A stretch of DNA of 64,000 nucleotides, taken from positions 1-64,000 of the forward strand of contig JADFUC010002232.1 of the NCBI GenBank assembly GCA_019722365.1, written 5' to 3'. The notes under the pieces are model-generated. The model saw only the letters and a program-made list of their open reading frames with translations, was not told the DNA's origin and searched no databases. Positions 36,571 to 49,660 of this stretch are shown here, piece by piece; positions within the stretch are counted from its first letter, which is position 1, and each line of letters starts with the position of its first letter. The DNA is from Lithospermum erythrorhizon (Eukaryota > Streptophyta > Magnoliopsida > Boraginales > Boraginaceae). The position numbers and the translations under genes were made by a program.

Positions 36571-38839
36571 TCGTCCTCGTATATAAGATATTGTTCCCAG
36601 GTATTTGGTCTCCGGGTCCACGCCTGAGCCGAGATGTGACCGACCGATTTGGGTTATTTCATAGTGCCATGAGTTTTCTAAATCTCTTATGCATTAAATC
36701 AAGGGATCAAATTCTGTTAATGAAGCCAATGTCAAACAATGATTGTCATAGTAAGACAAAGAGACAATTTTAATAATATTTAAAAGATAGAATGTGATTA
36801 TTTCTAATGAACAAATATTAATTTGTCAATGTTAGTAATAAAAACCAAAGTCCCAGGCAGTGTCTGAGTATCTTCAGAGTCAAATGAGACGATGTAATAG
36901 CTTGATCTAAATGTTACTGTTATTGACGCCATGACTAAATTAATGCGGGGAAGAGATCAAACTAAATGCAATGATCTCATTCTGCCCAACAAAAGCGTTG
37001 CTCAATTTGTTCGAGGAACTCTTTTCAGCGGTGGCACCCAGGAACTGGGTTTAATAAAATGGTCGAGATCCATGCAGCTGAAAGAGGAGGACCCAATGCT
37101 AACATTTTCTTTCCGGTCCTTAAAGTTGGTTAATGGATGAGAAGATTAAGCTGAGCCTTGGCCAAAACAAAGGTTATATGATGAGTGTAATAAATCAGTT
37201 AAATAGATCAAAAAAGGATATATTAATTTTAAGTCTTTTGGAAAATTAACTTTCTTGATGTAGTAATAAAATATTCAACAAATAATATCTGTCAAATATT
37301 AAGTGCTTCTTTTGGTTTAACATTCACATGGAAAAGTTCAGAAATTGTGCATGTTGTGCAATGGTATCTTCATTGGAACCAAACAGTCTCTTTTTGGTTG
37401 GTTAATGATTTATGAGATTCAGCACAAAACCGTCTTAATAAAAGTTGCTCTGACAGCTTATTTTTCAATAAATTAATTCGATATTAATAATGAATTAAAA
37501 TATAGATTATTAAACTTAAGTTTACACTGTATTTGTTTTGGCTCATAATGTTAATTATGACCAGGGGTGGCATATAAAAAAAATTCATTAATAACATAGT
37601 ATTATCAAATATATATAAGCCATAAAACAAATCTTGTTTGTATGGTCAATAATGCTAGATAAATCATGAAGTTTAATGTCTTCAATAGAATGCAGTCCAG
37701 CGGAGACAGTTCAGTTAAATCTACAATGATCGCTGTTCAATGAAGACAATCCACGATACCTTCTGTGTTCATTTAGATTTTATTCTTGATACCAATACTA
37801 GATTAATGGGTGAAAACCATAATATATGCATGGCTGACAGGTTTGGATCTTCCAGGTATATGGTTCTTTCCAATAATGGGATTTGGAAAGATACAGGTGG
37901 GACTTAGGCCTCTTATATATGGGTTTAATGTGATTCTTAATGGGCCATTACATGAGATGCCAGCACGACTGCCATTTTGATTTACAATACCCTAATAAAC
38001 CCAATAAACTTCCCAAATAAAACCAAATGCTTTTCTTTGAAGGTTGCTTTGGAATGGCTTTGCCGAGATACCACTGTCAATATTAGCCAGTTAACATTTA
38101 CAGTATTATATATTTATACAGAACTATAATTAGTAGTTTGAAGCAAATTGTTCTATTTCAGCTAGGGCGACGTTCTTTAGAGACATTTAATAAAAGTCTC
38201 AGGGAACTTGAAAGCAATCTGAAGTTTTGTCCCAATCATTCAAAGTGCAATCAGTTGATGAATGGTTCAGTTTCTGGTTTATTGGCCATCAGGCTGAGCA
38301 TGATAAGTAGTGAATCAATGGAAGGATCATGAACAGTCTAAACTCTCTTATATAAATTCCTATTCATTGCTAGCGATCGCAGCCACAGAAACATGTTCCC
38401 TAATTCCAAGTAATCCCCAGGCTACTTAGTTTTTCTCTTTTTAGCTGGGGCAGGGAGGCAACGCGGGGGGCCAGGCTTCATCTGGCAAAATCCTCACGGA
38501 AGTAGTTAATGATGTTCTGAAGGTTCCCATGATATTTATGCTCAGCGCCCGCTTGCTCCTCCAACATTTTCGAGGAATCTTGGATAGGTGGGTTTGTTCG
38601 CTTCAAATAATTTTTTGTTAGATTTTTATAATGGTTCTAGTTGAAGGCTGCTTCTCTTGCTTGTTCTTCAAATCAAATTAGATGCCTGGGTTACAGCTTT
38701 CTTTGACACATCTCGGATGTTTATTAAATTACCAAATCCGTTATGATATAGATTCAATTATGTTGCGTTGAAGATTGCTTGGTGGTCGCTAAGCAGGGCT
38801 TGACTTATATGATTTTTGTACGCCATAGTTTGTGGTGTG
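36571..38839. other. Intergenic, no gene seen
   Basis: Frames at 36931-37140 and 38138-38332 have no recognisable domain. Base composition is AT-rich but less repetitive than the flanks. I see nothing I can name. Confidence 0.4.
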
Positions 38840-39898
38840 TTTGATGCAAGTATAGGCGGTTATTGAGGGAGTGGTGATTAGAGTTATCCATGACAGAGGT
38901 GGCTTGAGGCTGGGATGATTGAGGTTGATGGCTCCTCTTCTTGCGGGATATGAGACGATATATATTGCCCATATAATCAGATTGCCTTATACTTAGTGTA
39001 TAGGCGGGTGTTATATCTTAGTGTATGAGTCACGATGTGCCTTATACTTTATTATAAGTCACGGTGTACCTTATACTTTGTGTATAAGTGCGGTTTGGCC
39101 TTTATCTTTGCGATTGTATGGTCTTGAGGTGATTATTTAGATTAGTCCATTCCACAGGAGTAGCGGATTAATGAGCATATCTTGGCGTTAGGTTGAGGGA
39201 ATTCGGAGGTTTGATGACTACAGGTTTATTCGTTATTGATCTTTGGTTTCTTTAAAGTGCATTGTGCTTTAGCTTTCATTCCATATCTCCGCATGTAGTA
39301 TATACCAGACTTCTGTGCGGAATCATGTTGTAGCCATGACCTTTTTAGGTGATTGGATATGTATTTAGTATAAACTATTATTATTATTATATTGATTGAC
39401 TCGTTCCGTATGAGTAGTTACCGCAATGTTAAGTTTCACTAAAGCACCAAACTTTGCAGCCCACTGAATTAGGCGTTTCATTTGCCGGGTTGACGGGCAG
39501 GCTATTTGAGAGAGGTTTTGTTCAGAGTGGCTAGGTGGTGTGAAGAGTCCTGCTTGGTCTGATTTTGATGTGTTGTATTTGTTTTGATTGTTGTATTTTC
39601 CTTTTGAAACTTTGTAGCCCAGCCATTTGTTGTTGTCGTTTCCAGGAAGTAATTTGCTCTCTTTTTGTAGCCTTGCATTTTTTGTTTTATTTGGATGTTG
39701 TATATGGAGTTGGTTGGTTAGATGTACTTTGATGGATTGTAAGTTTTAAAAGTTTATTTTGGAAATATTACATATAATCTTCATTTTTTGGAGAAGCAGG
39801 TAGTTTTTAAGCCCCGGAGTCGTCCATCGGTTTGGTGATCCCAGTGTTCGGATTATAATGGCTCTCGCCTGGGGCGGCTGACACAGGGGCGGGTCGTT
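38840..39898 (+). repeat. Truncated GYP1-family LTR, opposite orientation
   Basis: It matches the reverse complement of about 2537-3740. Shared parts are TAGAGTTATCCATGACAG, TTGCGGGATATGA, the minisatellite at 38985-39100 (GTGTATAAGTGCGGTTTGGCC-type words), and the terminal GGCGGGTCGTT. The first 1.4 kb or so of the LTR is missing. No primer site follows, so it is a solo or 3' remnant. Confidence 0.8.
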
Positions 39899-41665
39899 CT
39901 GATGAGTATATTGTATGTAATTATATATAACGAAGATTGTTTTATTTGGAGAAAATTTGAATTTTTAGTTAGATGAGTTGAGTGGAGTTATAAAGGGTGA
40001 ATCTCGCCAAAACTATAGTTCCAAGAGCCGTCCAATAGATGGTTAAAAGAAGGAGTTCAAGGTTAAAATGGAATCAAAGGTGCAGTTTGGTTAGCCGTGG
40101 AATAGAGGACTAAAACGAGGGTGATAAGGGGAGTAAAATGTTTGGATATTTTATACTCTTTCCAGACGGTGATAGCGGTGGTGTTCAATTCAAAGGTTAG
40201 GATAAATTTTTTTCAAGGATGAGTTGAGGTTATAAGCGGAGTTCACAAGTAAATTATAAGATTTTAAATACCCGGCTCTTTCAGGAGGAGGGTGGACTAT
40301 GATAAGGAAGTGAGTGCTGGGAATTAATGCTTGAATATCAATGAATCTTGGGATCTCGGCTTATAAGAGAAATATGATGGTTAATGTATCGGGTCATAAA
40401 TGGAAATTTTTGTTTAAAGGATAATATAATGGGGAACTAATGATCGCGTCGCTAATGTTGGATACAGAATTTTGAATTAATGGACTCTTGAGGTGTAAGA
40501 TGAAGGTTGGCAATCACACTGAGGACAATGGAGTATTAACAAAGTGTGTTGGAGGCCTACGTGTTGCACCAATGGTGGGAATATAGTTATGAGAATGAGC
40601 TCGTCATGGGTGTATCTTGTGAGACTTAGTGGTTTGAGGTGTGTCGTGACTTAAGAATAATTGAGTATCATGATAGGAGAGAGATGGTTGACGTAACTCA
40701 CAGAGGATCTTTGAAAAAAATTTATACTATGATTACGGATGATGGATTTGGAGAAATGTAAACCAGGGATAATAATTGAATTGTGCACGAGTAGATCCTA
40801 CTAGTTTTCTCTATGAGTCGAATCATTATGTGAAGTGTGGTACCAAGGTTTATGTGGGCCGATTATAAGATGCAATGGATTTTGTAATGAAATTAAATGA
40901 GGGCGATGAGTCAAGATGTTAAGCATGCAGTTATTAATAAAATCGCGAGATCCCAGTCATCAATTAGAATACAACAGTGGAATTCATGAATTCAAGGACA
41001 AATAGGTGGGAAGGTTATGTGTTGATTCGATAGAAAGACGTTATCGGAAAGTAGTGACTATTGTATAAGGATATAAGACGTATTGAAGTGTAGACACAAT
41101 TATGAGATGATAATTTAAAAGTGATAAGAGGAAAAGTTGCTCACGGTAATGCCTTTTTAAAGCAGGTATTAGGATGGGGCATGAAACTCATTGAAGAGAT
41201 GTTGAATTCTAATATTCTTTGAAGAATGAGGCAAAGAGGAAAGGAAAAAGCCGACTACCTGTGGTGATGAAGAACTCTACGAGGGAAGATAGACAATCTA
41301 GCGAAATTAGTTCGATATGTTAAATTAATGAAGGAAGGAAGGAATGGCATTAGATTGAATACTATAATATACTAGAGTGAACATAAACTGAGAATTCATA
41401 AAGTACCATGCGGAGAAGGAGGGTCTAATGGAATGTAGGAAGTCAGCCCGATGTTAATGTCTAACTATTCTAAGTAGAAGCGGGTTCATGTCTGCCTGGT
41501 ATGAGAATGAAGTGTGATGGGAGGAAGGTAGATTGAAATTTTTCAATTTGATTGAAGCTGAAGATTATCTGAAAAAAGGGGATGTGTGGCTGGGCTAAGT
41601 AATAAGTTGTGTGAGGGGTTATCAAAGCGGTGGTGGCAGGTAGGTGATTGATGTCGTGGCGCGAA

Positions 41666-41667
<2 letters not shown>

Positions 41668-41736
<69 letters not shown>
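41668..41736. repeat. (TA)n microsatellite
   Basis: About 34 TA units within LARD copy B. The Ile-Tyr repeat frame on the minus strand is an artefact. Confidence 0.95.
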
Positions 41737-41739
<3 letters not shown>

Positions 41740-42659
41740 GTTGTTGGAGTTATCATGTGGGAAATCGGATGTTGATAAATCATAATGAATAGAAATATAT
41801 GATGTTAACGGTGAGCCTAGGGTATATGTGCTATGGTAAAAATTGAGATAATAGTAACTTTGCAGTTAAGATGTTATGGCATGGCATGGTGTGATATAAA
41901 ACAAATGAAATGATAAATCTGAGGAAAGACACGATGTTGACTGTCAAGGCATTGACATGTGCAAGGTAGTAAATGAAGTATATATAGTAATATGGTGGTA
42001 ATGTATTGATGAATAAGCGATCACAGTACTATATATACACCTGATGATTATATGTGCAAATTTGTTAAAAAGGGTGGATATAACTATACTATGAAGTGGT
42101 GTTTAAGAGGTACTCATCAATGGGAGCATTAAAACCAGTGGGGTTCTCAGTGGTATTATATGTTAGTTGTTTCTTGGGAAACAGGTGTATTCTTGTATCT
42201 GGGATCTCTGTCGATAAATAAACAATTTGGTATTTTAGGTTTTGATAAGAGAATTTATACTTGCATTAATGAATCGATAGTCAATAACTTTGCGGTGATA
42301 TGATGACCGAATTATGAGTGGATACGGTACGATATCGATGACCGGATCTTGATTTTAGGTGAGCGTATTGATGGTTGATTTACATGATATTGATAACATG
42401 ATAAAATATGAGTTGATGCTTGTTGGCGTAATAGAGATGAGGATGAGGAGGTGGCCTTAATACCTCTCGTTCCTTACCAATGTATGTTGATAGTACTCTC
42501 GGTTTTCTTGGTGGAGTATTTGGGTGAAATTAAAAATTTAAAGTTAGTCCGTGGAGGAATTCAACAAATTCACGATTACTACACCACCCGGTTGGTGGTA
42601 TATTTGGGTTTGTGGGTAGGACCGGAGATAGTATAAATAATTTTTGGAGCCAATATCTC

Positions 42660-44823
42660 CCGATATAATGAGGAGATAGTATATGCAGAGATAAATAGTA
42701 ATATATATTTCGATTGAATAACACAATGGAAATCGGTTTCGTTGAGATTTAAGTGCGGAAGGTGTAAGTGCTTAAAGCCAGAATGGGCTTAAATTTCTTC
42801 CCCTCTAAATGTCACTGCAACCACTATCTTCGTCTCGTCAGTTCCTCTTAACCACTCTTTGGCCAATTTTACTTCCCCTCAAAATTTTCTTCCATTTCTC
42901 TCATCGATTATCGGCAGCTTCCAAGATCAAAGTGGTGGTTGCTTCTCCTAAATGCATCCTCGTCGTCATAAATCATATCTACACACAAGAATGCGAAGGA
43001 ATCAAATCTTTTGAGATATTTAGTTTGAAGTTGACTTTTTTTGTTTTTGATTTATTATGGTATAGAAATGTTATCCCAAGTATCATTATAGGGGATTAAA
43101 TTTGGCGTTTCAGGAGTGATTATTTGGGGTTGAAAATTGACAGATTGTAAGTTGAGGGTTGACTTTTATTGACTTTTCTTAAATTAACTTTAAATTGTAA
43201 TGTGGTTAGAGAGGACTTTAATATAGTTTTTAAATTATCTAGGATAGGTGAGAGAGATTGGGTTGGAAAGTTATTATAGCGATTTAGTTGAGGTTTTATT
43301 TATTGGATTAAATTTATCAGTGATGGTTGTTGGATTGATTAGAGTGTGTGCTTAAAGTGTTATTTTTGGGTAAATAAGGAGATGACCAGGAATATTGTAT
43401 TGAGATTTGAAACTGAAGTTGGCGATTAGAATGTAGTTATGTTGGAATATTAAAGAGGTGCCATACAATCTTGGGGATAGGATGATTGCTAAAGGGGGTG
43501 CTGAGTGAGGCGTGGTATAACACTCGGGGGATATATAGATGTTAAGAGGTTATTCTATGAGATGTGTTATAATGTATAATTTCTTTGAATAGGGTTAAAG
43601 GCACGGATCACAGCCTGGTACTGAGAGTCATCATTCAGCTTTTTGGGCTCGAGGTGAGTACAAATCTCACGATGGGGACCTTTCATATGTATTATGTTGT
43701 ATATTTTTAGCAATATTTGTCTTGGGACTATTCGATATGTGTATTGTGTTCACAGATTCATAGTATAAAATAATTAGAGATTATGTGTAAATTCACAGTT
43801 TATGATTGATATGATGAAAATTGAGATTATATGAGGTATATTATGAGATAATTTTTGAGATTATATGATTTGTATTAACTGAGATAGTTGTAGAATATGA
43901 TTCATGTTATGAGATTGGTATTATTATGTTGTGTGTTGTGTGTGTGGTTGGATCTCTTTGATTTAAATTGTGTTATTTCTTGGAGGGTGGTGACCCCCAG
44001 GCCGGGAGGTTTGGTGTGTGGGCTCTTTCCGTCGTCGGAGGTTTGGTGTGATGCTCACATTAGAGGTGTGGCACCATTCGGGCGAAAGTGGGCGCCTCAT
44101 CTGAAGGTGGATTGACAGGTGGAGCTGTATTATTTGGAGGTGAATTCCGTGTGTATTGACTGGAGGTGGATTCTCATGTAATGTTATTTGGATGATTCCT
44201 CGTTTGATGTTTTGTGTCTTTGGCTTGTTTTACTTAAATGGATATCTGCCTTGTTGTGATTTATAAAGTGTTATGTGATATCGTCATGAAAGAACTCCTA
44301 TGTGATATCATGCAGAAGGAGCTTTTATGTGATATAAACTATGAGAGAGAACTCATGTGATTACAGGCGATTTATTTGTTGCTGTGGCCCCTTGTTAATG
44401 TAGCCATATTTATGTATATATAGTATGGTGGATCTAGTCTTTAACATGTCATTGTGACTCCACGGGCGTTTTATGCACAGGTTCTAAGGGTTGATCATTG
44501 AGGTTGTCGAGGCTGCATTGATACTTGATTGAGGTCCATAGAATAGGTGGTGGCATAAATTCCTCATCAGTCATTTCCTGTTGTTGCGGTTGTTAGACTT
44601 GGCCTTATTTCATTGAAGTGCAGTTTGCCGTACTCATATGTTGTGTATTTTGGTTTCTTGTGTATCTTTGGTTTGTATCATTAAGGTGGATTTGTATTAT
44701 GTTAGTGTTTTGTGTATATGTTGTTAGTTCACTTAGATGGACAAAATAACATTTTTTAATATCGTGAAGTCTTTTTATGTTAATAATCAACAATTAACCT
44801 TAAGGCACAGGGTGGGTTGTTAC
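42660..44823 (+). repeat. LARD copy B 3' LTR
   Basis: It matches the reverse complement of 29466-31505, starting with GAAATCGGTTTCG...GAGATTTAAG (42729; complement near 31465). It ends GTGGGTTGTTACA at 44823. Its length of 2.16 kb is similar to the left repeat of copy A. Confidence 0.7.
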
Positions 44824-44844
44824 AAAGGCGCCTTCGCGTCTTGG

Positions 44845-45129
44845 CTACTGCGGCCACCTCACGAGCCACCTCTTTATCGTATGTAACTGTGCGCGCCCGA
44901 TTTTCATTAATGGACGCTTTTGCTGTAGCGCTTCTTTTCTAAATGGTTTGTGTCGTATCTTTAGTTCATCTGTGAGGGGAGGCGACGCAAACTCATCAAT
45001 CAAAATTGTTGACAAGTCTTTTGGTTCTTCTATGGAAGTAACAACATAATCAAACTTTCTTGTCAATGGCGGAAGAAGCTTCTCCATAGGTCTTGCTAAT
45101 TCATCAGGCTTTTTATAAGTTGTCTTCAT
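44845..45129 (-). pseudogene. Ty1/copia gag (UBN2-like) remnant
   Basis: The 94-codon minus frame contains RPMEKLLPPLTRKFDYVVTS followed by IEEPKDLSTILIDE, which matches the conserved middle of plant copia Gag (UBN2 family). It starts 21 bp beyond the LARD copy B end. The zinc knuckle and protease expected downstream on the minus strand are not there. It is in the same orientation as the copia pol remnant at 26.7-29.3 kb. Confidence 0.8.
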
Positions 45130-48100
45130 CTGTTTGTGCCATTTTAAATTACATATTCACCAATGTTCTCTTGAACTTTCATCACTGATTTTCAGTATGG
45201 TGTATTTCGCTTTATTTACCCACTTGAAATGATTTTTGTAAAATTTCCTTTTGTTTGGCGTTTATGTTTTTCAAAGGTTGACTCAGTCAACACTTCAAAA
45301 TTATGTGGCATGTGTCTTTTGCGAAGTCTCTTGCATTAGTTCTTTTTACGGCATTCGAAGAGTTGTGTTTGATAGTAGTTTCGAGGTTCGGTGTACCCAT
45401 TTGAACTATGTCTCGGATATCTTAGAACCGAGTAGAACCTTCATTTGTGTACTCAATTACATAATTAATTTAGGTGAGGTTGAATCATATTCGCCAATTT
45501 TATTCTCCCTCGAATGGAACCTTGGCTCTAATCTATTATTTGACATGCTAAAAAAAAAATATATATATATACATTATTACAAGTAACTTAGAATAAATGC
45601 AATACAGTGAAACATCTCACCTCTGGAGAGATTATATTATATGCTGATCTAAACTCTTTCTCTCGTGCGCATGTTAAAACATAAATAATTTCATGGTGAA
45701 AGGAGAGGAACTTTATCACCGCTAAATATAATTGGTTGGTTGTCCTTTTTTCTATTAATAGTATACATTGATGTTAAACATCTTCATACGTTTTCATGTT
45801 CCATTATTTATTCTAACAATTACAGTACACTCTATAAGGATATAAGGAAAAATCTGAAGATACTCAAACTTGCACAATGTAGACAGTCCTGAGGCATTAA
45901 ATAAGAGGTCATGCGCACAGCTCCAGTTGGGCCATAAACGATCTAGTTCCATTCAACAACATGTCTGGTATTGTGACTTGGCTTGTTCTTCTCTAAAATT
46001 AAGTTATTATCCTTGTGTTTCTTTTCCTACAATCATATGGATCAATTCTCTAGTAAGTTACTCTTTAAACAATTTCAATTATATAGGTTTTGATGCGGTA
46101 TCTAAACAACCCCAATACCACTCTTAATATATTATAGTTTAATTAATTGTTTGAGATTGCATTAATCACTGACTTTGTGTTAACATTGCCTAATCCGAGA
46201 AAAATATAAAAGTCTGATGTAGTTGAATTTGTTTTAAAATATTATTTTTTTGGTAATTTTATGTGATAAAAAAGTAATTGATGATTAAAGTTGTGTCTTG
46301 AGAAAAGTCAGAGAAAATCATTAATTCAAATGAAATGATATTAAAGTTGGAACTCTCGTGGAATTATATACAAAACACAATGATAGGTTCAGGATTACTA
46401 AAGCCTTTAATTATGTTTATAAAGCCTGGTATGTATCTATCGAAACCATTTGCCCCTAACAAATGTAGACTGCTATTTTTCTTGGATTAATAGCCTCTAT
46501 GAGTAATAAAAGTGTTAAGTGTGTAAAATTACATTAGAAATATAAAGTTATATTAAAATTGTAGAATTTATATTGGTCCTTGAAGAAGCAATCGCTATTT
46601 GTGGTAGTAAGTACTACAAGATGATGATGTGGTTTTAGCAGGTTGAAATATTTTCTAACCTTATTTACTTCTATTTGAAATTTATCAGATGCATCATTTC
46701 TTGGTAGTTTGGTTGCATATATGGACATCACGTTTTAAATTCTAAAAGCCAAAAAGTTGGGCGATCTTTACAAATTATTCTTAATAGTTTCTGTGGAGTT
46801 TCAATCGGAATTCAACATGAATTCTCTTAAACTTCATCACACATTTTGGATGGGTTATATACCGTTTCTAAAATAAATTAATTTGGATCTTGAAAAGCAC
46901 CACTTATTTAAGTGACGACCATACTAATTAAGGCTTATTCGATTGGAAGGGTGAATGGGGTTTATCTCAATCTCAGGCTGGTTTGAATTTTGAACTCACA
47001 ATAATTGTAATTCAGTTTTATTTTTCAATTTGTTCCTACACCGCCCACATGTCTTTGAGAAAAGATATAAGGGCCACTCTCTCCACTCCCAGGAAAAGTC
47101 GTTGTTGTGTGGACTAATCTTGAGGCAAATCTGAACACAAGTCTCAAATATTCGACAGTCTAAAAGGTACACATTTCCATGAGTTATTATTTTATAAACA
47201 TCGTAGTGATCTTGGAGTAATAGAGAGTTTGATTCCTTATTTTGATTAACTGACACCAAACATTGGATCAGGCCTACTCTCTAGATTTGTCATTGTTGGA
47301 TTATTATTTTGATTTATTATTCCGTTCACGATAATTTACTCTTGGAGAGAACATACACATTCGGCAAGCGATCAGAAGCTGGTATCTATGTAATAGACCT
47401 ATGGTGACATCATGGCAAAGTGCCGGGTCAAAAACACTTTCAGGCTTGTGGCGTTTTTTGACTCTATGATGAGCGATATTGATGTTTACATATTTAGCGG
47501 TATGTCAGTTTAACATTACCCAGGAAAGTTCTGGGCTGTTGGAAATTGAAATCATGCAGTTTACAGGAGATGTCTTTGATGTTTAGATAATAGAAAATAA
47601 ATGAATTAATTAAGGCGTGGCCCCGATGAGGGTAATGGCCAAGTTGCCCAATTCAGTTAGGAAATGTAATGATAAGTGTCTGTAGGTGTTTAGATCCTAT
47701 TTAACATTTATTAATTAACGTTCTTAATTGATATTTTGGGATCATTCAATGCAAGGTTTACTTTTTAATGCAATGATATAGGTTTATAAGTTAGAAATAG
47801 TCCTTGTTAGTGTACAAATGGTTCATTTAGTTCACTAACTCTTTAATAATAATTACTTTAATTACACATATGCTGAAAAATATTCTAAATTAAAAGATTT
47901 TAATTATATATATACTAGAAATTAATATTTAGGTAATTAATATATGTGTTTAAATATTTTATATAACTTTAAATTAAAGTAATGTTTTGTTATAGTTTGT
48001 GTCTCTATATTTATTACATAAAACTATTAATTCATTTTTTTTACTATACATTAAATATATCAAATAATATATCTCAAGTAAAAAAAATTGTTATATAATC

Positions 48101-48899
48101 TATCAATTTATGATAGTGTTTTTTATAAGTTCTTCCAGTTTTTTAGCATAATAAATAAGCGTTTTTTTGTTTCAATGCTCTTTTTGACATTCTCTTTGAA
48201 ATAAACAATGTGTCTATGTGTTTGAGTTGACGATTCAATTTCTACTGTTGACTATTTTTTTTTTTATTAAATACCTACCATGTGCTAAAGCGAGCCTAGC
48301 GAAAGAAAAATGGAGGGTAAATGCTATTCTCAAAATTATTTAAATATCAAATTGTCTTAAATCTTTAAATTTTAATATCTTATAAAATCTGTGAGATGTT
48401 TTAAATGCAGATAAGTATTAAATAATATTATTAATATTTAGGGACCAAATGAGAACCGTTTGGTCGCCGCGCGAGGGATCGTTATGCAATATGCAGGCGC
48501 TGAAAACTCTTGAGTCATGTTTTTGGCCCCCAAAATACAGTAAATTACTCATGGTTCAGGTGGGGTAATCTTTTGCGGTGTACGCTAATGGGATACTGCG
48601 ATGCCTTTAACTTTCAGACGAAAGTGCAATTTGGCCCTGCACTTAGTGGGACCGTTGAAATAACCCTTCCGATACCAATATAAATGATGTTTGAAAGGGT
48701 GAAATTAAAAAATCGAAGTTGGATGGTTGAAGATACGCCAGGTGGGTTGGTATACGTTCGCTATTAAGGTATAGGTTGTAGTCGGATAATGCTCTCGGTT
48801 GGGAATAAGCCAAAAATTTGAGGGTAGAAATATTTCATATTCGAGTTTTGTTATTAAACCGGAAGAGAATTAAACGCAAACCAAGCGGGAGGCTTAACA
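45130..48899. other. Intergenic, AT-rich, no gene seen
   Basis: Several open frames of 60-110 codons occur (45251-45586, 45870-46127, 46996-47259), but none shows a known domain or good splice context. 47880-48440 is very AT-rich. A short (TA) run lies near 45558-45570. Confidence 0.4.
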
Positions 48900-49660
48900 T
48901 CATTTAAATAGAGAAAATATCACCATGACTCACTCATTATTCATCGTCATAAAAAAGCGAAACCCAAACCCACTTTCTTCCCGCAGGGCCGGAGCACCCC
49001 TTCCCTACTCACTGGTTTTTTTTTCATTTCTTCCTGTCTTTGCTAGCTTGAACTCTGGGTTTGTGACTTCCACAAATCCTCTGCGAGGATAAGGTAGAAA
49101 GTTAAAGAATCTTGGGATATTTCGCAGGTTTGAGATAGTTGACTTTTATTCCATTCGACTACAAATTATGATAGTAAGTTCTTAGGACTAAATTGTTTTG
49201 AGTTAGGTTATGGAAGTTTGACTTTTGTTGACTTTAGTTGACTTGAGGTTGAGAACTTTAAAATGGTACAGGAGTTATCATTCCAGCTTAGTGATATCTA
49301 TTAGATTCATGAGGTTCGAAATGTATTCAGAATCTTAGCACCTTAGAAGTTGGAGTTAGACATGTTTGATGAAGATTAAATGCTTGGAATATTGCTTTTG
49401 GAAGAATTAAAGGATCTTTGGGCTTCATGTGTTTGGTATTTAGGAGGAGGTAGGTTGACTTTTGTTTGAAGTTTTAGGAAAAATGTGAATTTGTAAAAGT
49501 GTGTTGGTTTAATATAGTTGTTTGAATATAGTTGGCATAAGAGAATATGTTGGTTGGTTATTAATAATTGAGTGGTATTTGGGTTTTGGAATGAGGTTTT
49601 AAAAATGGGTAAATGGTTTGGGAATTGATTTTGGGTTCTAGCCCTCAGGTTGGGTGATCT
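48900..49660 (+). repeat. Probable LTR fragment, plus orientation
   Basis: GTTGACTTTT repeats at 49138, 49208, 49222 and 49452 are the reverse of the AAAAGTCAAC words common to the LTRs of this window. It meets the oppositely oriented GYP2-type LTR near 49660. I could not align it end to end. Confidence 0.35.

Larger units (their letters stand above)
39899..44823 (+). mobile_element. LARD-like element copy B (opposite orientation to copy A)
   Basis: 39.9-42.66 kb resembles the reverse complement of the copy A interior. For example, CGATATGTTAAATTAATGAA at about 41317 and the following AAGTACCATGCGGAGAAGGA match the complement of 32690-32800. The LTR at 42660-44823 follows and ends GGGTTGTTACA. 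The 5' LTR is not seen; the GYP1-type LTR fragment sits where it would be. No proteins are recognised. A (TA)n tract interrupts the interior at 41668-41736. Confidence 0.6.

Noticed and set aside
41470..41739. An 89-codon minus-strand frame
   Set aside because: Its beginning is Ile-Tyr repeats from the (TA)n tract and the rest lies in LARD sequence with no recognisable domain.
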